Assembly: GCA_937873105.1 (NCBI GenBank)
Contig: CALMWD010000158.1
Location: 1-6,310, forward strand
Origin: an uncultured Rhodanobacteraceae bacterium
Lineage (GTDB): Bacteria; Pseudomonadota; Gammaproteobacteria; Xanthomonadales; Ahniellaceae
DNA: 6,310 bases
Reading direction: 5' to 3'
Shown: positions 1 through 6,123 of the stretch, piece by piece
How positions within the stretch are numbered: position 1 is the first letter of the stretch
How the letters are laid out: every line of letters begins with the position of its first letter
The notes under the pieces: model-generated
Databases searched by the model: none
Told to the model about the DNA's origin: nothing
Seen by the model: only the letters and a program-made list of their open reading frames with translations
Made by a program: the position numbers and the translations under genes

Positions 1-419
1 GCGGCGGCGATGCCGCCGGGCGTGCCGAGCACGGGCTGGAAGTCGGGTTTGCCGACCACGAACATCGCCCAGTAGACGACCAGGGCGAGCAGGACGTTGG
101 CCAGGGGACCGGCCGCGGCGATGGCGATCTTCTGCCAGACCGGCTTGCGGTTCAGCGCCGCCTGGGCCAGTTCCGGCGCGACGTCCTCGGCGCGTTCGTC
201 CAGCATCGAGACATAGCCGCCGAGCGGGATCGCGGCCAGCACGTATTCGGTGCCGTCGCGGCCCACGCGCGTCCACAAGGGCCGGCCGAAGCCGATCGAG
301 AACCGGTGCACCTTCACGCCGCAGCGGCGTGCGACCCAGAAGTGGCCGAACTCGTGGAAGGTCACGAGCAGGCCGATGGTGACCACGTACCAGAACAGCG
401 AACCGAAGACGTCGGTCAT
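1..419 (-). CDS. rseP: RseP site-2 zinc metalloprotease, N-terminal part (cut by window edge)
   Basis: Inner-membrane site-2 protease of the M50 family, which in Gammaproteobacteria cleaves the anti-sigma factor RseA within the membrane after DegS and so releases sigma-E. The 139 visible residues start [11 protein letters not shown] first hydrophobic segment (about residues 8-21) runs into the zinc motif HEFGH at 22-26, the same numbering as in E. coli. Next come the GFG motif at 43-45, the conserved IPLGGYV stretch at 64-70, and a second hydrophobic segment (about 104-124) beginning [13 protein letters not shown]. The residue after GGYV is Ser71, where E. coli has Lys. The PDZ domains and the third-helix metal ligand lie beyond the window. 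The start is the ATG three bases after the dxr stop, preceded by AAGGGA six bases upstream. bamA would be expected next downstream but is not seen. Identification is near certain; the substrate is inferred from the family. Confidence 0.96.
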   Translation of the reverse strand, partial: MTDVFGSLFWYVVTIGLLVTFHEFGHFWVARRCGVKVHRFSIGFGRPLWTRVGRDGTEYVLAAIPLGGYVSMLDERAEDVAPELAQAALNRKPVWQKIAIAAAGPLANVLLALVVYWAMFVVGKPDFQPVLGTPGGIAA

Positions 420-422
420 TCC

Positions 423-1595
423 TTATCCCTTCAAAGCGGCGGTGGCATGGCGCCGCGCCTCGGCGTCGATGCCGACGATGGCGTCGAGTGTATCGGCCGC
501 TTCGTTAACGGATCGCTCAAGGCAGCCGGCGATCACGCGTTCGATGTCGAGGAAGCCGATGCGTCCGTCGAGGAACGCGGCCACGGCGATTTCATTCGCC
601 GCGTTCAGCACGATCGGGGCCGATCCGCCGGCGCGCAAGGCCATGAAGGCATGGCCGAGGCAAGGAAATGCAACGAGGTCGGGCGCCTCGAAGTCGAGGC
701 GGGCCGCGGTCGCGAGGTCGAGGCGCGCCACGCCGGCGTCGATGCGCTCCGGCCACGCCAGCGCGTTCGCGATCGGGGTACGCATGTCCGGCGAACCGAG
801 TTGCGCGAGCTGCGATCCGTCGGCGTATTCCACCAGCGAGTGCACGATGCTCTGCGGATGCACCAGTACCTCGATGCGATCCGGGCCGACGCCGAACAGG
901 CGTTGCGCCTCGATCACCTCCAGGCCCTTGTTCATCATGGTGGCGGAATCGACCGAGATCTTGCGGCCCATTTTCCAGCGCGGGTGGGCGCAGGCCTGGT
1001 CCGGCGTGACCGCCTGCAGCCGCTCGCGCGACCAGCCGCGGAACGGTCCGCCGGAAGCGGTCAGGATCAAGCGGGTGATGCCGTTCGCATCCGGATCGCG
1101 CGCATAGTCGCGCGGCAGGCACTGGAAGATGGCGTTGTGTTCGCTGTCGAGCGGGATCAGGGTCGCGCCGCGGGCGGCGGCGGTGCGCATCAGCAGCTCG
1201 CCCGACATGACCACCGACTCCTTGTTGGCGAGCAGCAGGCGCTTGCCGGCGGCGGCCGCGGCCAAGGTCGAGGATAGGCCGGCGGCGCCGACGATGGCGG
1301 CGACGACCGTGTCGAAACGCGCATCCGCGGCGATCGCGTCGAGCGCATCGGTGCCGGCCAGGGCCTCGGTCGGCAGCGCATGCGCCTTCAGGCCTGCGGC
1401 GAGTTCGTCGTGGCGTGCGGGGGCGGCGATCGCCGCCACGTCCGGACGGAATCGCAGGCACAGGGCGACCAGGGCCGCGACATCGGTATGTGCGCTCAGG
1501 GCGCCGACGCGGAACCGCCGCGGGTGGCGGGCGACGACATCGAGCGTGCTGGCGCCGATCGAGCCGGTGGCGCCGAGGACGGCCAGCGATCTCAT
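423..1595 (-). CDS. dxr: 1-deoxy-D-xylulose 5-phosphate reductoisomerase
   Basis: Cytosolic NADPH-dependent enzyme that rearranges and reduces DXP to 2-C-methyl-D-erythritol 4-phosphate, the committed step of the MEP route to isoprenoids and the target of fosmidomycin. The 390-residue product starts [14 protein letters not shown], with the dinucleotide-binding glycine motif at residues 8-14. LLANKESVV is at 121-129. The metal-binding Asp150 and Glu152 lie in [11 protein letters not shown], with the third metal ligand Glu226 in NKGLE (E. coli Glu231). The substrate-loop region [21 protein letters not shown] begins at His204, followed by VHPQSIVHS at about 245-253. All key residues are present and the length is typical. 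The ATG overlaps the cdsA stop as ATGA. A longer open frame upstream exists but would run into cdsA and precede the N-terminal nucleotide motif, so it is rejected. The isoprenoids made here feed the UppS reaction encoded two genes earlier. Confidence 0.98.
   Translation of the reverse strand: MRSLAVLGATGSIGASTLDVVARHPRRFRVGALSAHTDVAALVALCLRFRPDVAAIAAPARHDELAAGLKAHALPTEALAGTDALDAIAADARFDTVVAAIVGAAGLSSTLAAAAAGKRLLLANKESVVMSGELLMRTAAARGATLIPLDSEHNAIFQCLPRDYARDPDANGITRLILTASGGPFRGWSRERLQAVTPDQACAHPRWKMGRKISVDSATMMNKGLEVIEAQRLFGVGPDRIEVLVHPQSIVHSLVEYADGSQLAQLGSPDMRTPIANALAWPERIDAGVARLDLATAARLDFEAPDLVAFPCLGHAFMALRAGGSAPIVLNAANEIAVAAFLDGRIGFLDIERVIAGCLERSVNEAADTLDAIVGIDAEARRHATAALKG
426..431 (-). 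promoter_or_regulatory. Shine-Dalgarno site of rseP inside the end of dxr
   Basis: AAGGGA on the minus strand, formed by the last two sense codons of dxr (Lys-Gly), lies six bases before the rseP ATG. A second AAGGA directly abuts the ATG and is too close to be the main site. Ribosomes ending dxr would stop on top of this signal, which suggests coupled translation. Confidence 0.6.
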
Positions 1596-2446
1596 AACCC
1601 GAGGATCTGGCGACCCGCGACGAAGATCGGCAGGGCCGCGAACATCGAATCGAAGCGGTCGAGGGCGCCGCCGTGGCCCGGGAACAGGGTGCCCGAGTCC
1701 TTCACCTGCGAATGGCGCTTGATCAGGCTCTCGAGCAGGTCGCCGACGATCGAGAACACGACGGTGACCAGGCACAGGGCGACGAACACGGGCAGGTGCT
1801 GCAACGGCACGTCGAAGCCGAGATGACCGATCGCAGCCGCATAGACGGTACATCCGGCGAGCGCGCCATAGACCCCGGCCGTGGTCTTGCCCGGGCTGAT
1901 GTTCGGCGCCAGTTTCGTCGTGCCGAAGCGGCGGCCGGCGAAATAGGCGCAGGTGTCCGCACACCAGACGAGGACCAGCACGAACAGCACCCAGAACGCG
2001 CCACGGTCGCCGTCATGGAGCACGATGGCCGCGGTCCAGGCCGGCACGATGGCCAGGGCGCAGGCCACGGACTTGATCAGCAGCGAGCGTTTTCGCGCCT
2101 GCTCGCCGAAGCGGTAGTGACGAAGCCACCACGGTGCCAGCAGCCAGAAGGCGACGCCGCAGCCGATCGTCTGCAGGCGCGCGGCGTCGTTTGCGAACCA
2201 GGCACTGGCGAACAACGCAGCATGCGCCGCCACGATCAGGACACGTACCACGGCCGAACGCCAGCCGGCCAGCACCGTCCATTCCCAGACGCCGACGAGG
2301 AACAGCGCGCCAAGCAGCACGGCGAACCACAGCTGCGGCAGCAGCATGACCCCGGCGATGCCCGCGGGCGCGAGCACGGCGGCAGTGATGGCGCGTTCGC
2401 GCAGGCCGCCGGCGGGTTTGGGGGCGGACGTGTCGGCGCTGCTCAT
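1592..2446 (-). CDS. cdsA: Phosphatidate cytidylyltransferase (CDP-diglyceride synthase)
   Basis: Integral inner-membrane enzyme that makes CDP-diacylglycerol from CTP and phosphatidic acid, the precursor of all bacterial phospholipids. The 284-residue protein has a short polar N-terminus, then several hydrophobic segments (roughly 24-60, 66-85, 94-108, 124-143, 149-163, 194-206, 217-236). The family signature runs from Ser240 to Asp266 and reads [11 protein letters not shown] followed by [10 protein letters not shown] and ALDRFD. The position after HGG is Ala261, where a larger aliphatic residue is usual. The metal-binding Asp in the KD pair and in DRFD are intact. An upstream conserved loop, [12 protein letters not shown], is at 184-195. 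The start MSSADTS overlaps the uppS stop as ATGA, and the end overlaps the dxr start the same way. A 48-codon upstream extension is possible but would overlap uppS deeply and is Arg-rich, so it is rejected. Confidence 0.97.
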   Translation of the reverse strand: MSSADTSAPKPAGGLRERAITAAVLAPAGIAGVMLLPQLWFAVLLGALFLVGVWEWTVLAGWRSAVVRVLIVAAHAALFASAWFANDAARLQTIGCGVAFWLLAPWWLRHYRFGEQARKRSLLIKSVACALAIVPAWTAAIVLHDGDRGAFWVLFVLVLVWCADTCAYFAGRRFGTTKLAPNISPGKTTAGVYGALAGCTVYAAAIGHLGFDVPLQHLPVFVALCLVTVVFSIVGDLLESLIKRHSQVKDSGTLFPGHGGALDRFDSMFAALPIFVAGRQILGL

Positions 2447-3195
2447 GCGGGGTGTCTCAGTTGCTGGCCGGTGCGGCCGAAGCGGCGCTCGCGGCGGGCG
2501 TAGTCGGCGAGCGCGGCATCGAAGACCGCGGCATCGAAGTCGGGCCAGAGCACGTCGGTGAACCACAGCTCGGCATAGGCGATTTGCCACAGCAGGAAGT
2601 TGCTGACGCGATGTTCTCCGCCGGTGCGGATGAACAGGTCCAGCGGCGGCAGGTCGGCGAGGCTGGTATGCGCGTCGAAGACCGATTCGTCCAGCGTCGC
2701 GGCATCGATGCCGCCGTCGGCGATGCCGCGGGCGACGCGGCGTGCGGCCTGCACGATGTCCCAGCGACCGCCGTAATTGGCGGCGATGTTCAGGTTCAGC
2801 CGCACCTGGGCAGGCCGCTTGCGCTCGGCCTGGTCCATGCGGTCGCGCAGTGCCGGCGCAAAGGCCGAACGGTCGCCGATGAAGCGGATCGCGACGCCGT
2901 TGGCGCCCAGCTCGTCGACGTCGCGGTCGATGGCCTTCATGAACAGGTCCATCAGCGTGCCGACCTCGTCCTCCGGCCGATTCCAGTTCTCGCTCGAGAA
3001 TGCGAACAGGGTGAGCACCTCGACGTGCCGGCGCACGCAGGCCTCGACGGTGGCGCGCACGGCCTTGGCGCCCTCGTGGTGACCGAAGGTGCGGGGGCGA
3101 TGTCGGGCTTCGGCCCAGCGGCCATTGCCGTCCATGACGATGGCGACGTGCCGGGGCAGGCGTTGGACGGCGATTGCCGGGTCGATGATGCTCAT
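2443..3195 (-). CDS. uppS: Undecaprenyl diphosphate synthase (cis-prenyltransferase)
   Basis: Adds eight isopentenyl units to farnesyl diphosphate to give undecaprenyl diphosphate, the lipid carrier for peptidoglycan and other surface polymers; it acts at the cytosolic face of the membrane. The product is 250 residues, close to the E. coli enzyme, with motifs offset by four. The catalytic Asp22 is in MDGNGRWA, and Arg35 and His39 are in RTFGHHEGAKAV. SSENWNRP is at 67-74, NIAANYGGRWDIVQA at 136-150, and Arg190 and Arg196 are in RTGGEHRVSNFLLWQ. Glu209 is in YAELWFTDVLWPDF. Nothing essential is missing. The chosen start, MSIIDPAIAV, lies 17 bases after the frr stop with only a weak purine-rich stretch before it. 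A much longer open frame upstream overlaps frr in another frame and lacks family similarity, so it is rejected. Confidence 0.98.
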   Translation of the reverse strand: MSIIDPAIAVQRLPRHVAIVMDGNGRWAEARHRPRTFGHHEGAKAVRATVEACVRRHVEVLTLFAFSSENWNRPEDEVGTLMDLFMKAIDRDVDELGANGVAIRFIGDRSAFAPALRDRMDQAERKRPAQVRLNLNIAANYGGRWDIVQAARRVARGIADGGIDAATLDESVFDAHTSLADLPPLDLFIRTGGEHRVSNFLLWQIAYAELWFTDVLWPDFDAAVFDAALADYARRERRFGRTGQQLRHPA

Positions 3196-3212
3196 GCGGC
3201 CGACTTCGCCGC

Positions 3213-3770
3213 TCAGAGCGACATCAGCTCCTGTTCCTTGGCCTTGCAGACCACGTCGACTTCGGCGACGTACTTGTCGGTCAGCTTCTGCACGTCCTGT
3301 TCGGCCTTGCGCTCCTCGTCCTCGGAGATCTGCTTGTCCTTGAGCAGGTCCTTGACGTGCTGCATGGCGTCGCGACGCACGGCGCGGATCGCCACCTTGG
3401 TGTTCTCGCCCTCGTGCGACACGTGCTTGGCGAGTTCCTTGCGGCGCTGCTCGGTGAGCGGCGGCAGGTTGATGCGGATGACGGTGCCGGCGGTGTTCGG
3501 GGTCAGGCCGAGGTCGGAGGCGAGGATGGCCTTCTCGATCGGCGCCACCATCTGCTTCTCCCAGGGCGTGATCGTCAGCGAGCGCGAGTCGACCACGGCC
3601 ACCGCGGCGCACTGGTTCAGCGGCATGTCGGAGCCGTAGTAGTTCACCTTGAGGTGGTCGACGAGCGTGGTGCTGGCGCGACCGGTGCGGAGCTTGGCGA
3701 GGTCGTTCTTGAGCGACTCGATGCTCTTCTTCATGCGGATTTCGGCGTCTTGCTTGATTTGCGCGATCAT
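3213..3770 (-). CDS. frr: Ribosome recycling factor
   Basis: Cytosolic essential factor that, with EF-G, splits the post-termination ribosome so it can be reused. The product is 185 residues, exactly the E. coli length. Its two ends form the family's long three-helix bundle: N-terminal helix about 1-30 ending KLRTGRAS, and C-terminal helices about 106-185 with many charged residues. The hinge and domain II contain VDHLKVNYYGSDMPLNQ, then ASDLGLTPNTAGTVIRINLPPLTEQRRKEL. Arg129 and Arg132 in IRAVRRDA match the functionally critical arginines of the E. coli protein. The start ATG is fixed by MIAQIKQDAE at the family's usual N-terminus. Its Shine-Dalgarno is poor (CCAGG only a few bases from the ATG). 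It is separated from the preceding acetyltransferase gene by 54 bases, the only non-trivial gap downstream of pyrH. Confidence 0.98.
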   Translation of the reverse strand: MIAQIKQDAEIRMKKSIESLKNDLAKLRTGRASTTLVDHLKVNYYGSDMPLNQCAAVAVVDSRSLTITPWEKQMVAPIEKAILASDLGLTPNTAGTVIRINLPPLTEQRRKELAKHVSHEGENTKVAIRAVRRDAMQHVKDLLKDKQISEDEERKAEQDVQKLTDKYVAEVDVVCKAKEQELMSL

Positions 3771-3802
3771 GGCCTGGGGTCGGGATCGTGGGAAAGGCCG
3801 CG

Positions 3803-3808
3803 AGTATA
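3803..3808 (-). promoter_or_regulatory. Possible -10 element of an internal frr promoter
   Basis: The minus strand reads GGCTATACT here, one mismatch from TATAAT, 32 bases before the frr ATG in the only gap between pyrH and rseP larger than 17 bases. A start about seven bases downstream would give a leader of roughly 26 bases. No -35 hexamer resembling TTGACA is found at 16-18 bases spacing, and the extended -10 TG is only half present. AT-rich hexamers are rare in this DNA, which makes it noticeable but not proof. Confidence 0.22.
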
Positions 3809-3813
3809 GCCGT

Positions 3814-3836
3814 GCCCCGTGGATTCAGGGCGGGGC
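3814..3836 (-). other. Small hairpin spanning the acetyltransferase stop codon
   Basis: GCCCCG and CGGGGC form a perfect six-base stem around an 11-base loop that contains the TGA of the acetyltransferase gene. No U-run follows on the minus strand, so it is not an intrinsic terminator. It could shield the transcript or be a chance product of GC-rich sequence. Confidence 0.3.
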
Positions 3837-4352
3837 GGGCGTGAAGCGAAGTCCGAGCGCGAGGTCGTCCTCGACCTGGTCGACGAAGCGGTAGGGCACG
3901 CGCCCGATCTCGACCAGGCCCTGGCGCGCATAGAAGCGGCGGGCGCGCGCATTGCCGGCGTACACGCAGAGCCAAAGCAGGTCGGTCCCCTGCGCCCCGG
4001 CCTCCTCGCGCACGTGACCGAACAGGCGCTGCCCGAGGCCGCCGCCCAGGGCCGCAGGATCGACGTACAGGCGCTTCAGTTCGATCGGCTGCCGCGCCGG
4101 GATCGGCGCATCGGCCGGTTGCCACTGCACGTAGCCGAGCAGTCCGGACGTGCCCGCAGCGACGGCGATGCGGGCTTCGGGCGCTTCGAACCAGGCCGCG
4201 ACGGCCGGATCGGACAAGACTGTCTCGCAGTGGATGCGGATGCGCTCCGCGTCGTGCGTGGGCGCGTAGGTGGCGGCGAAACTGCGCCGGGCCAGGTCGG
4301 CCAGCGCCGGCGCATCCGCGCGCGAGGCCGCGCGCAGGACGGCGTCGCTCAT
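3825..4352 (-). CDS. GNAT-family N-acetyltransferase, substrate unknown
   Basis: Predicted cytosolic enzyme transferring an acetyl group from acetyl-CoA to an unknown amine. The 175-residue product has the fold order of Gcn5-related acetyltransferases. An N-terminal helix region with [19 protein letters not shown] (6-24) is followed by a strand ending [10 protein letters not shown] (71-80). Motif A comes next, with [20 protein letters not shown] (91-110), and then motif [22 protein letters not shown] (125-145), with Asn134 and Tyr141 in the usual places. In the acetyl-CoA loop the normal Gln/Arg of Q/R-x-x-G-x-G is Leu102, while Gly105 and Gly107 are kept. The start ATG overlaps the pyrH stop as ATGA, which favours it over an Arg-rich 36-codon extension lying inside pyrH. 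Gene length, intact motifs and the overlap argue for a real, co-translated gene. It is not part of the conserved operon in model species. It is not clearly RimI, RimJ or any named subfamily, so I give no symbol. Confidence 0.9.
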   Translation of the reverse strand: MSDAVLRAASRADAPALADLARRSFAATYAPTHDAERIRIHCETVLSDPAVAAWFEAPEARIAVAAGTSGLLGYVQWQPADAPIPARQPIELKRLYVDPAALGGGLGQRLFGHVREEAGAQGTDLLWLCVYAGNARARRFYARQGLVEIGRVPYRFVDQVEDDLALGLRFTPAPP

Positions 4353-5077
4353 GCCGACCGCGTCACCAGGGTGCCGATCGGTTCGCCGCGGACGATGCGC
4401 ATCAGGTCGCCGGCGCGGTTCATGTCGTAGATGCGCAGCGGCATGCCGTGGTCGCGGCACAGCGCGATCGCGGCGGTGTCCATGACGCCGAGGTTGCGGG
4501 TGATCACGTCCTCGTAGCTGAGCTGGTCGAAGCGGGTGGCCTTCGGGTCCTTCTTCGGGTCGGCGCTGTACACGCCGTCGACCTTGGTCGCCTTCAGCAG
4601 CAGTTCCGCGCCGACCTCGACCGCGCGCAGGGCCGCGGCGGAGTCGGTGGTGAAGAACGGATTGCCGGTGCCGGCCGCGAACAGGGTGACGCGGCTCTTC
4701 TCGAGGTGGCGGATGGCGCGGCGGCGGATGTAGTCCTCGCAGACCTCGTTGATCTTGATCGCGCTCATCACCCGCGCGACGACGCCGCGCTTCTCGATCG
4801 CGTCCTGCATCGCCAGCGCGTTCATGACCGTGGCCAGCATGCCCATGTGGTCGCCGGTGACGCGGTCCATGCCCGAGGCCGCCAGCCCGGCGCCGCGGAA
4901 GATGTTGCCGCCGCCGATGACGACGCCGACCTGCACGCCGGCGCGCACGACTTCGATGATCTCGTCGGCGAGGCGGCCGAGCACCTTGGGATCGATGCCG
5001 TAGGGTTCGCCGCCCATCAGCGCTTCGCCGCTGAGCTTGAGGAGGATGCGGTGGAATCGGATCGGCGCGTCGGTCAT
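4349..5077 (-). CDS. pyrH: Uridylate kinase (UMP kinase)
   Basis: Hexameric bacterial UMP kinase of the amino-acid kinase family, making UDP from UMP and ATP for RNA, DNA and UDP-sugar synthesis; the family is activated by GTP and inhibited by UTP. The 242-residue product is of normal length. KLSGEAL with Lys14 is the phosphate-binding start. GGGNIFRG is at 55-62, GDHMGMLAT with Asp77 at 75-83, [19 protein letters not shown] at 134-152, and [17 protein letters not shown] at 162-178. All catalytic and nucleotide-binding motifs are intact. The start [10 protein letters not shown] is supported by AAGGA eight bases upstream. It is separated from tsf by an intrinsic terminator, so its transcription depends on read-through or on a promoter I cannot identify in the 47 bases between terminator and start. 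Its stop overlaps the acetyltransferase start. Confidence 0.98.
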   Translation of the reverse strand: MTDAPIRFHRILLKLSGEALMGGEPYGIDPKVLGRLADEIIEVVRAGVQVGVVIGGGNIFRGAGLAASGMDRVTGDHMGMLATVMNALAMQDAIEKRGVVARVMSAIKINEVCEDYIRRRAIRHLEKSRVTLFAAGTGNPFFTTDSAAALRAVEVGAELLLKATKVDGVYSADPKKDPKATRFDQLSYEDVITRNLGVMDTAAIALCRDHGMPLRIYDMNRAGDLMRIVRGEPIGTLVTRSA

Positions 5078-5097
5078 GGTTCGGGTCCTTGAGTCAT
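5074..5097 (-). other. Possible 7-residue leader ORF overlapping the pyrH start
   Basis: ATG ACT CAA GGA CCC GAA CCA TGA encodes MTQGPEP and its TGA overlaps the pyrH ATG as ATGA, the overlap type used by three gene pairs in this operon. No Shine-Dalgarno precedes it; the upstream bases are pyrimidine-rich (CCCTCCTGCG). It is short enough to occur by chance, so it is recorded as a possibility, not as a gene. Confidence 0.25.
5086..5090 (-). promoter_or_regulatory. Shine-Dalgarno site of pyrH
   Basis: AAGGA on the minus strand lies eight bases before the pyrH ATG, a near-ideal spacing. It also sits inside the eight-codon leader ORF, so translation of that ORF would cover the site. Confidence 0.7.
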
Positions 5098-5124
5098 GCA
5101 GTGGCGCAGGAGGGAATGCTACGC

Positions 5125-5153
5125 AAAAAAAAGGGAGCGTCGCCGCTCCCTTT
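5125..5153 (-). terminator. Intrinsic terminator after tsf
   Basis: On the minus strand AAAGGGAGCG and CGCTCCC pair in a seven-base perfect GC-rich stem with a four-base loop (GCGA on the minus strand), followed by eight U. Three further A-U pairs can extend the base. It begins four bases after the tsf stop codon. On the plus strand only three T follow the hairpin, so it works in one direction. It should separate rpsB-tsf from pyrH and downstream genes, at least in part. Confidence 0.9.
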
Positions 5154-5157
5154 CTGG

Positions 5158-6030
5158 TCAGACCTGCATCGCTTTCGCGACTTCGGCGGCGTAGTCCTCG
5201 ACCACTTTCTCGATGCCTTCGCCGACCGCGATGCGGTGGAACGAGGCGACGTCGGCCTTGGCCGCCTTCAGCGCGGCTTCGACCGTCATGTTGGTGTCGA
5301 CCACGTACGGCTGGCCGTACAGGGTGTTGTCGTTGAGGATCTTGGCGACCTTGCCGCCGATGATCTTCTCGAGGATCTCGGCCGGCTTGGCCTTGTCCTT
5401 GTCCGACATCTTCGCCAGCTCGATTTCCTTCTCCTTGGCGACGAACTCGGCCGGCACGTCGCTGGCCTTGTTGTACGGCGGGTTCATCGCGGCCACGTGC
5501 ATCGCGACGCCGCGCGCCAATTCGACGTTGCCGCCCTTCATGTCGACCAGCACGCCGATGCGGCCGCCGTGCACGTAGGCGCCGACGACGCCGTCGGTGG
5601 ACAGGGCGACGATGCGGCGCAGCTGGATGTTCTCGCCGAGCTTCAGCACCAGGGCCGAGCGCAGTTCCTCGACCGTGGCGCCTTCCGCGGCGACGCCCTT
5701 CAGCGTTTCGATGTCGGTGGCGCCCGAGCTCAGCGCGGCCTTGGCGACGAGGTCGCAGAACTTCACGAAGTTCTCGTCCTTGGCGACGAAGTCGGTTTCC
5801 GAGTTGATCTCGACCATCACGGCCTTGCCGCCGGCGGCGGCGATGGCGATGCGGCCTTCGGCGGCCACGCGGCCGGCCTTCTTGTCGGCCTTGGCCAGGC
5901 CCTGCTTGCGCAGCCACTCCATCGCGGTTTCGATGTCGCCGCCGTTCTCGGTCAGCGCCTTCTTGCACTCCATCATGCCGACGCCGGAACGCTCGCGCAG
6001 TTCCTTGACCAGGCTTGCAGTGATTTCCAT
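5158..6030 (-). CDS. tsf: Translation elongation factor Ts
   Basis: Cytosolic guanine-nucleotide exchange factor that removes GDP from EF-Tu. The 290-residue product has the N-terminal UBA-like module (about 1-55) with [20 protein letters not shown] at 7-26. The EF-Tu-contacting motif [10 protein letters not shown] has Asp80 and Phe81 at the same positions as in E. coli. The core subdomains include [13 protein letters not shown] and [18 protein letters not shown], and the C-terminal module has [21 protein letters not shown]. The coiled-coil insertion is represented by the charged stretch [22 protein letters not shown]. Sequence and length resemble Xanthomonadales EF-Ts most. GAGAGG five bases before the ATG fixes the start. 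The gene is bounded on both sides by intrinsic-terminator hairpins: one ends 18 bases before its ATG and one starts four bases after its stop. Confidence 0.99.
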   Translation of the reverse strand: MEITASLVKELRERSGVGMMECKKALTENGGDIETAMEWLRKQGLAKADKKAGRVAAEGRIAIAAAGGKAVMVEINSETDFVAKDENFVKFCDLVAKAALSSGATDIETLKGVAAEGATVEELRSALVLKLGENIQLRRIVALSTDGVVGAYVHGGRIGVLVDMKGGNVELARGVAMHVAAMNPPYNKASDVPAEFVAKEKEIELAKMSDKDKAKPAEILEKIIGGKVAKILNDNTLYGQPYVVDTNMTVEAALKAAKADVASFHRIAVGEGIEKVVEDYAAEVAKAMQV

Positions 6031-6035
6031 GACTA

Positions 6036-6041
6036 CCTCTC
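6036..6041 (-). promoter_or_regulatory. Shine-Dalgarno site of tsf
   Basis: GAGAGG on the minus strand lies five bases upstream of the tsf ATG. It is the clearest ribosome-binding site together with that of pyrH, in line with the high expression expected for EF-Ts. Confidence 0.75.
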
Positions 6042-6048
6042 GATGCTT

Positions 6049-6078
6049 AAAAAAAGCGCGGCGGGAGCTCCGCCGCGC
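6049..6078 (-). terminator. Intrinsic terminator or attenuator between rpsB and tsf
   Basis: GCGCGGCGG and CCGCCGCGC form a perfect nine-base GC stem with a five-base loop, followed on the minus strand by seven U. The U-run ends 18 bases before the tsf ATG, too close to leave room for a normal promoter after it. It therefore probably terminates a fraction of transcripts and sets the S2 to EF-Ts ratio, or marks the 3' end of an rpsB-only mRNA. Confidence 0.85.
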
Positions 6079-6093
6079 AGGATCCGTTGCGCT

Positions 6094-6113
6094 GCCGCGG
6101 CAGAGGCCGCGGC
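6094..6113. repeat. GCCGCGGC inverted (and direct) repeat hairpin
   Basis: The eight-base palindrome GCCGCGGC occurs twice, separated by AGAG, so it is both a direct and an inverted repeat and can fold into an eight-base stem with a four-base loop. On the minus strand it lies 10 bases after the rpsB stop codon and 15 bases before the terminator stem. It has no U-run. Confidence 0.6.
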
Positions 6114-6123
6114 GATGCGGCGA

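Noticed and set aside
306..1277. Plus-strand open frames of 323 and 285 codons opposite rseP and dxr
   Set aside because: Low-complexity Arg/Ala/Gly translations opposite well-supported genes; no family similarity seen.
1596..1964. Upstream in-frame extension of dxr into cdsA
   Set aside because: It would put 123 Arg-rich residues before the nucleotide-binding motif that normally opens the protein; the ATGA-overlap start is better.
2452..3639. A 395-codon open frame on the plus strand, opposite uppS and frr
   Set aside because: It mirrors the codon bias of two certain genes on the other strand, has no recognisable motif and lacks a ribosome-binding site; long antisense frames are expected in GC-rich DNA.
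3196..4125. Upstream in-frame extension of uppS across frr into the GNAT gene
   Set aside because: The frame is open by composition only; translation is Arg/Pro-rich and the standard UppS N-terminus begins at 3195.
4448..5092. Plus-strand open frame opposite pyrH
   Set aside because: Ala/Val/Asp-rich shadow of pyrH codons with no independent evidence.
5125..5153. Bidirectional terminator reading
   Set aside because: On the plus strand only TTT follows the hairpin and no plus-strand gene ends there.
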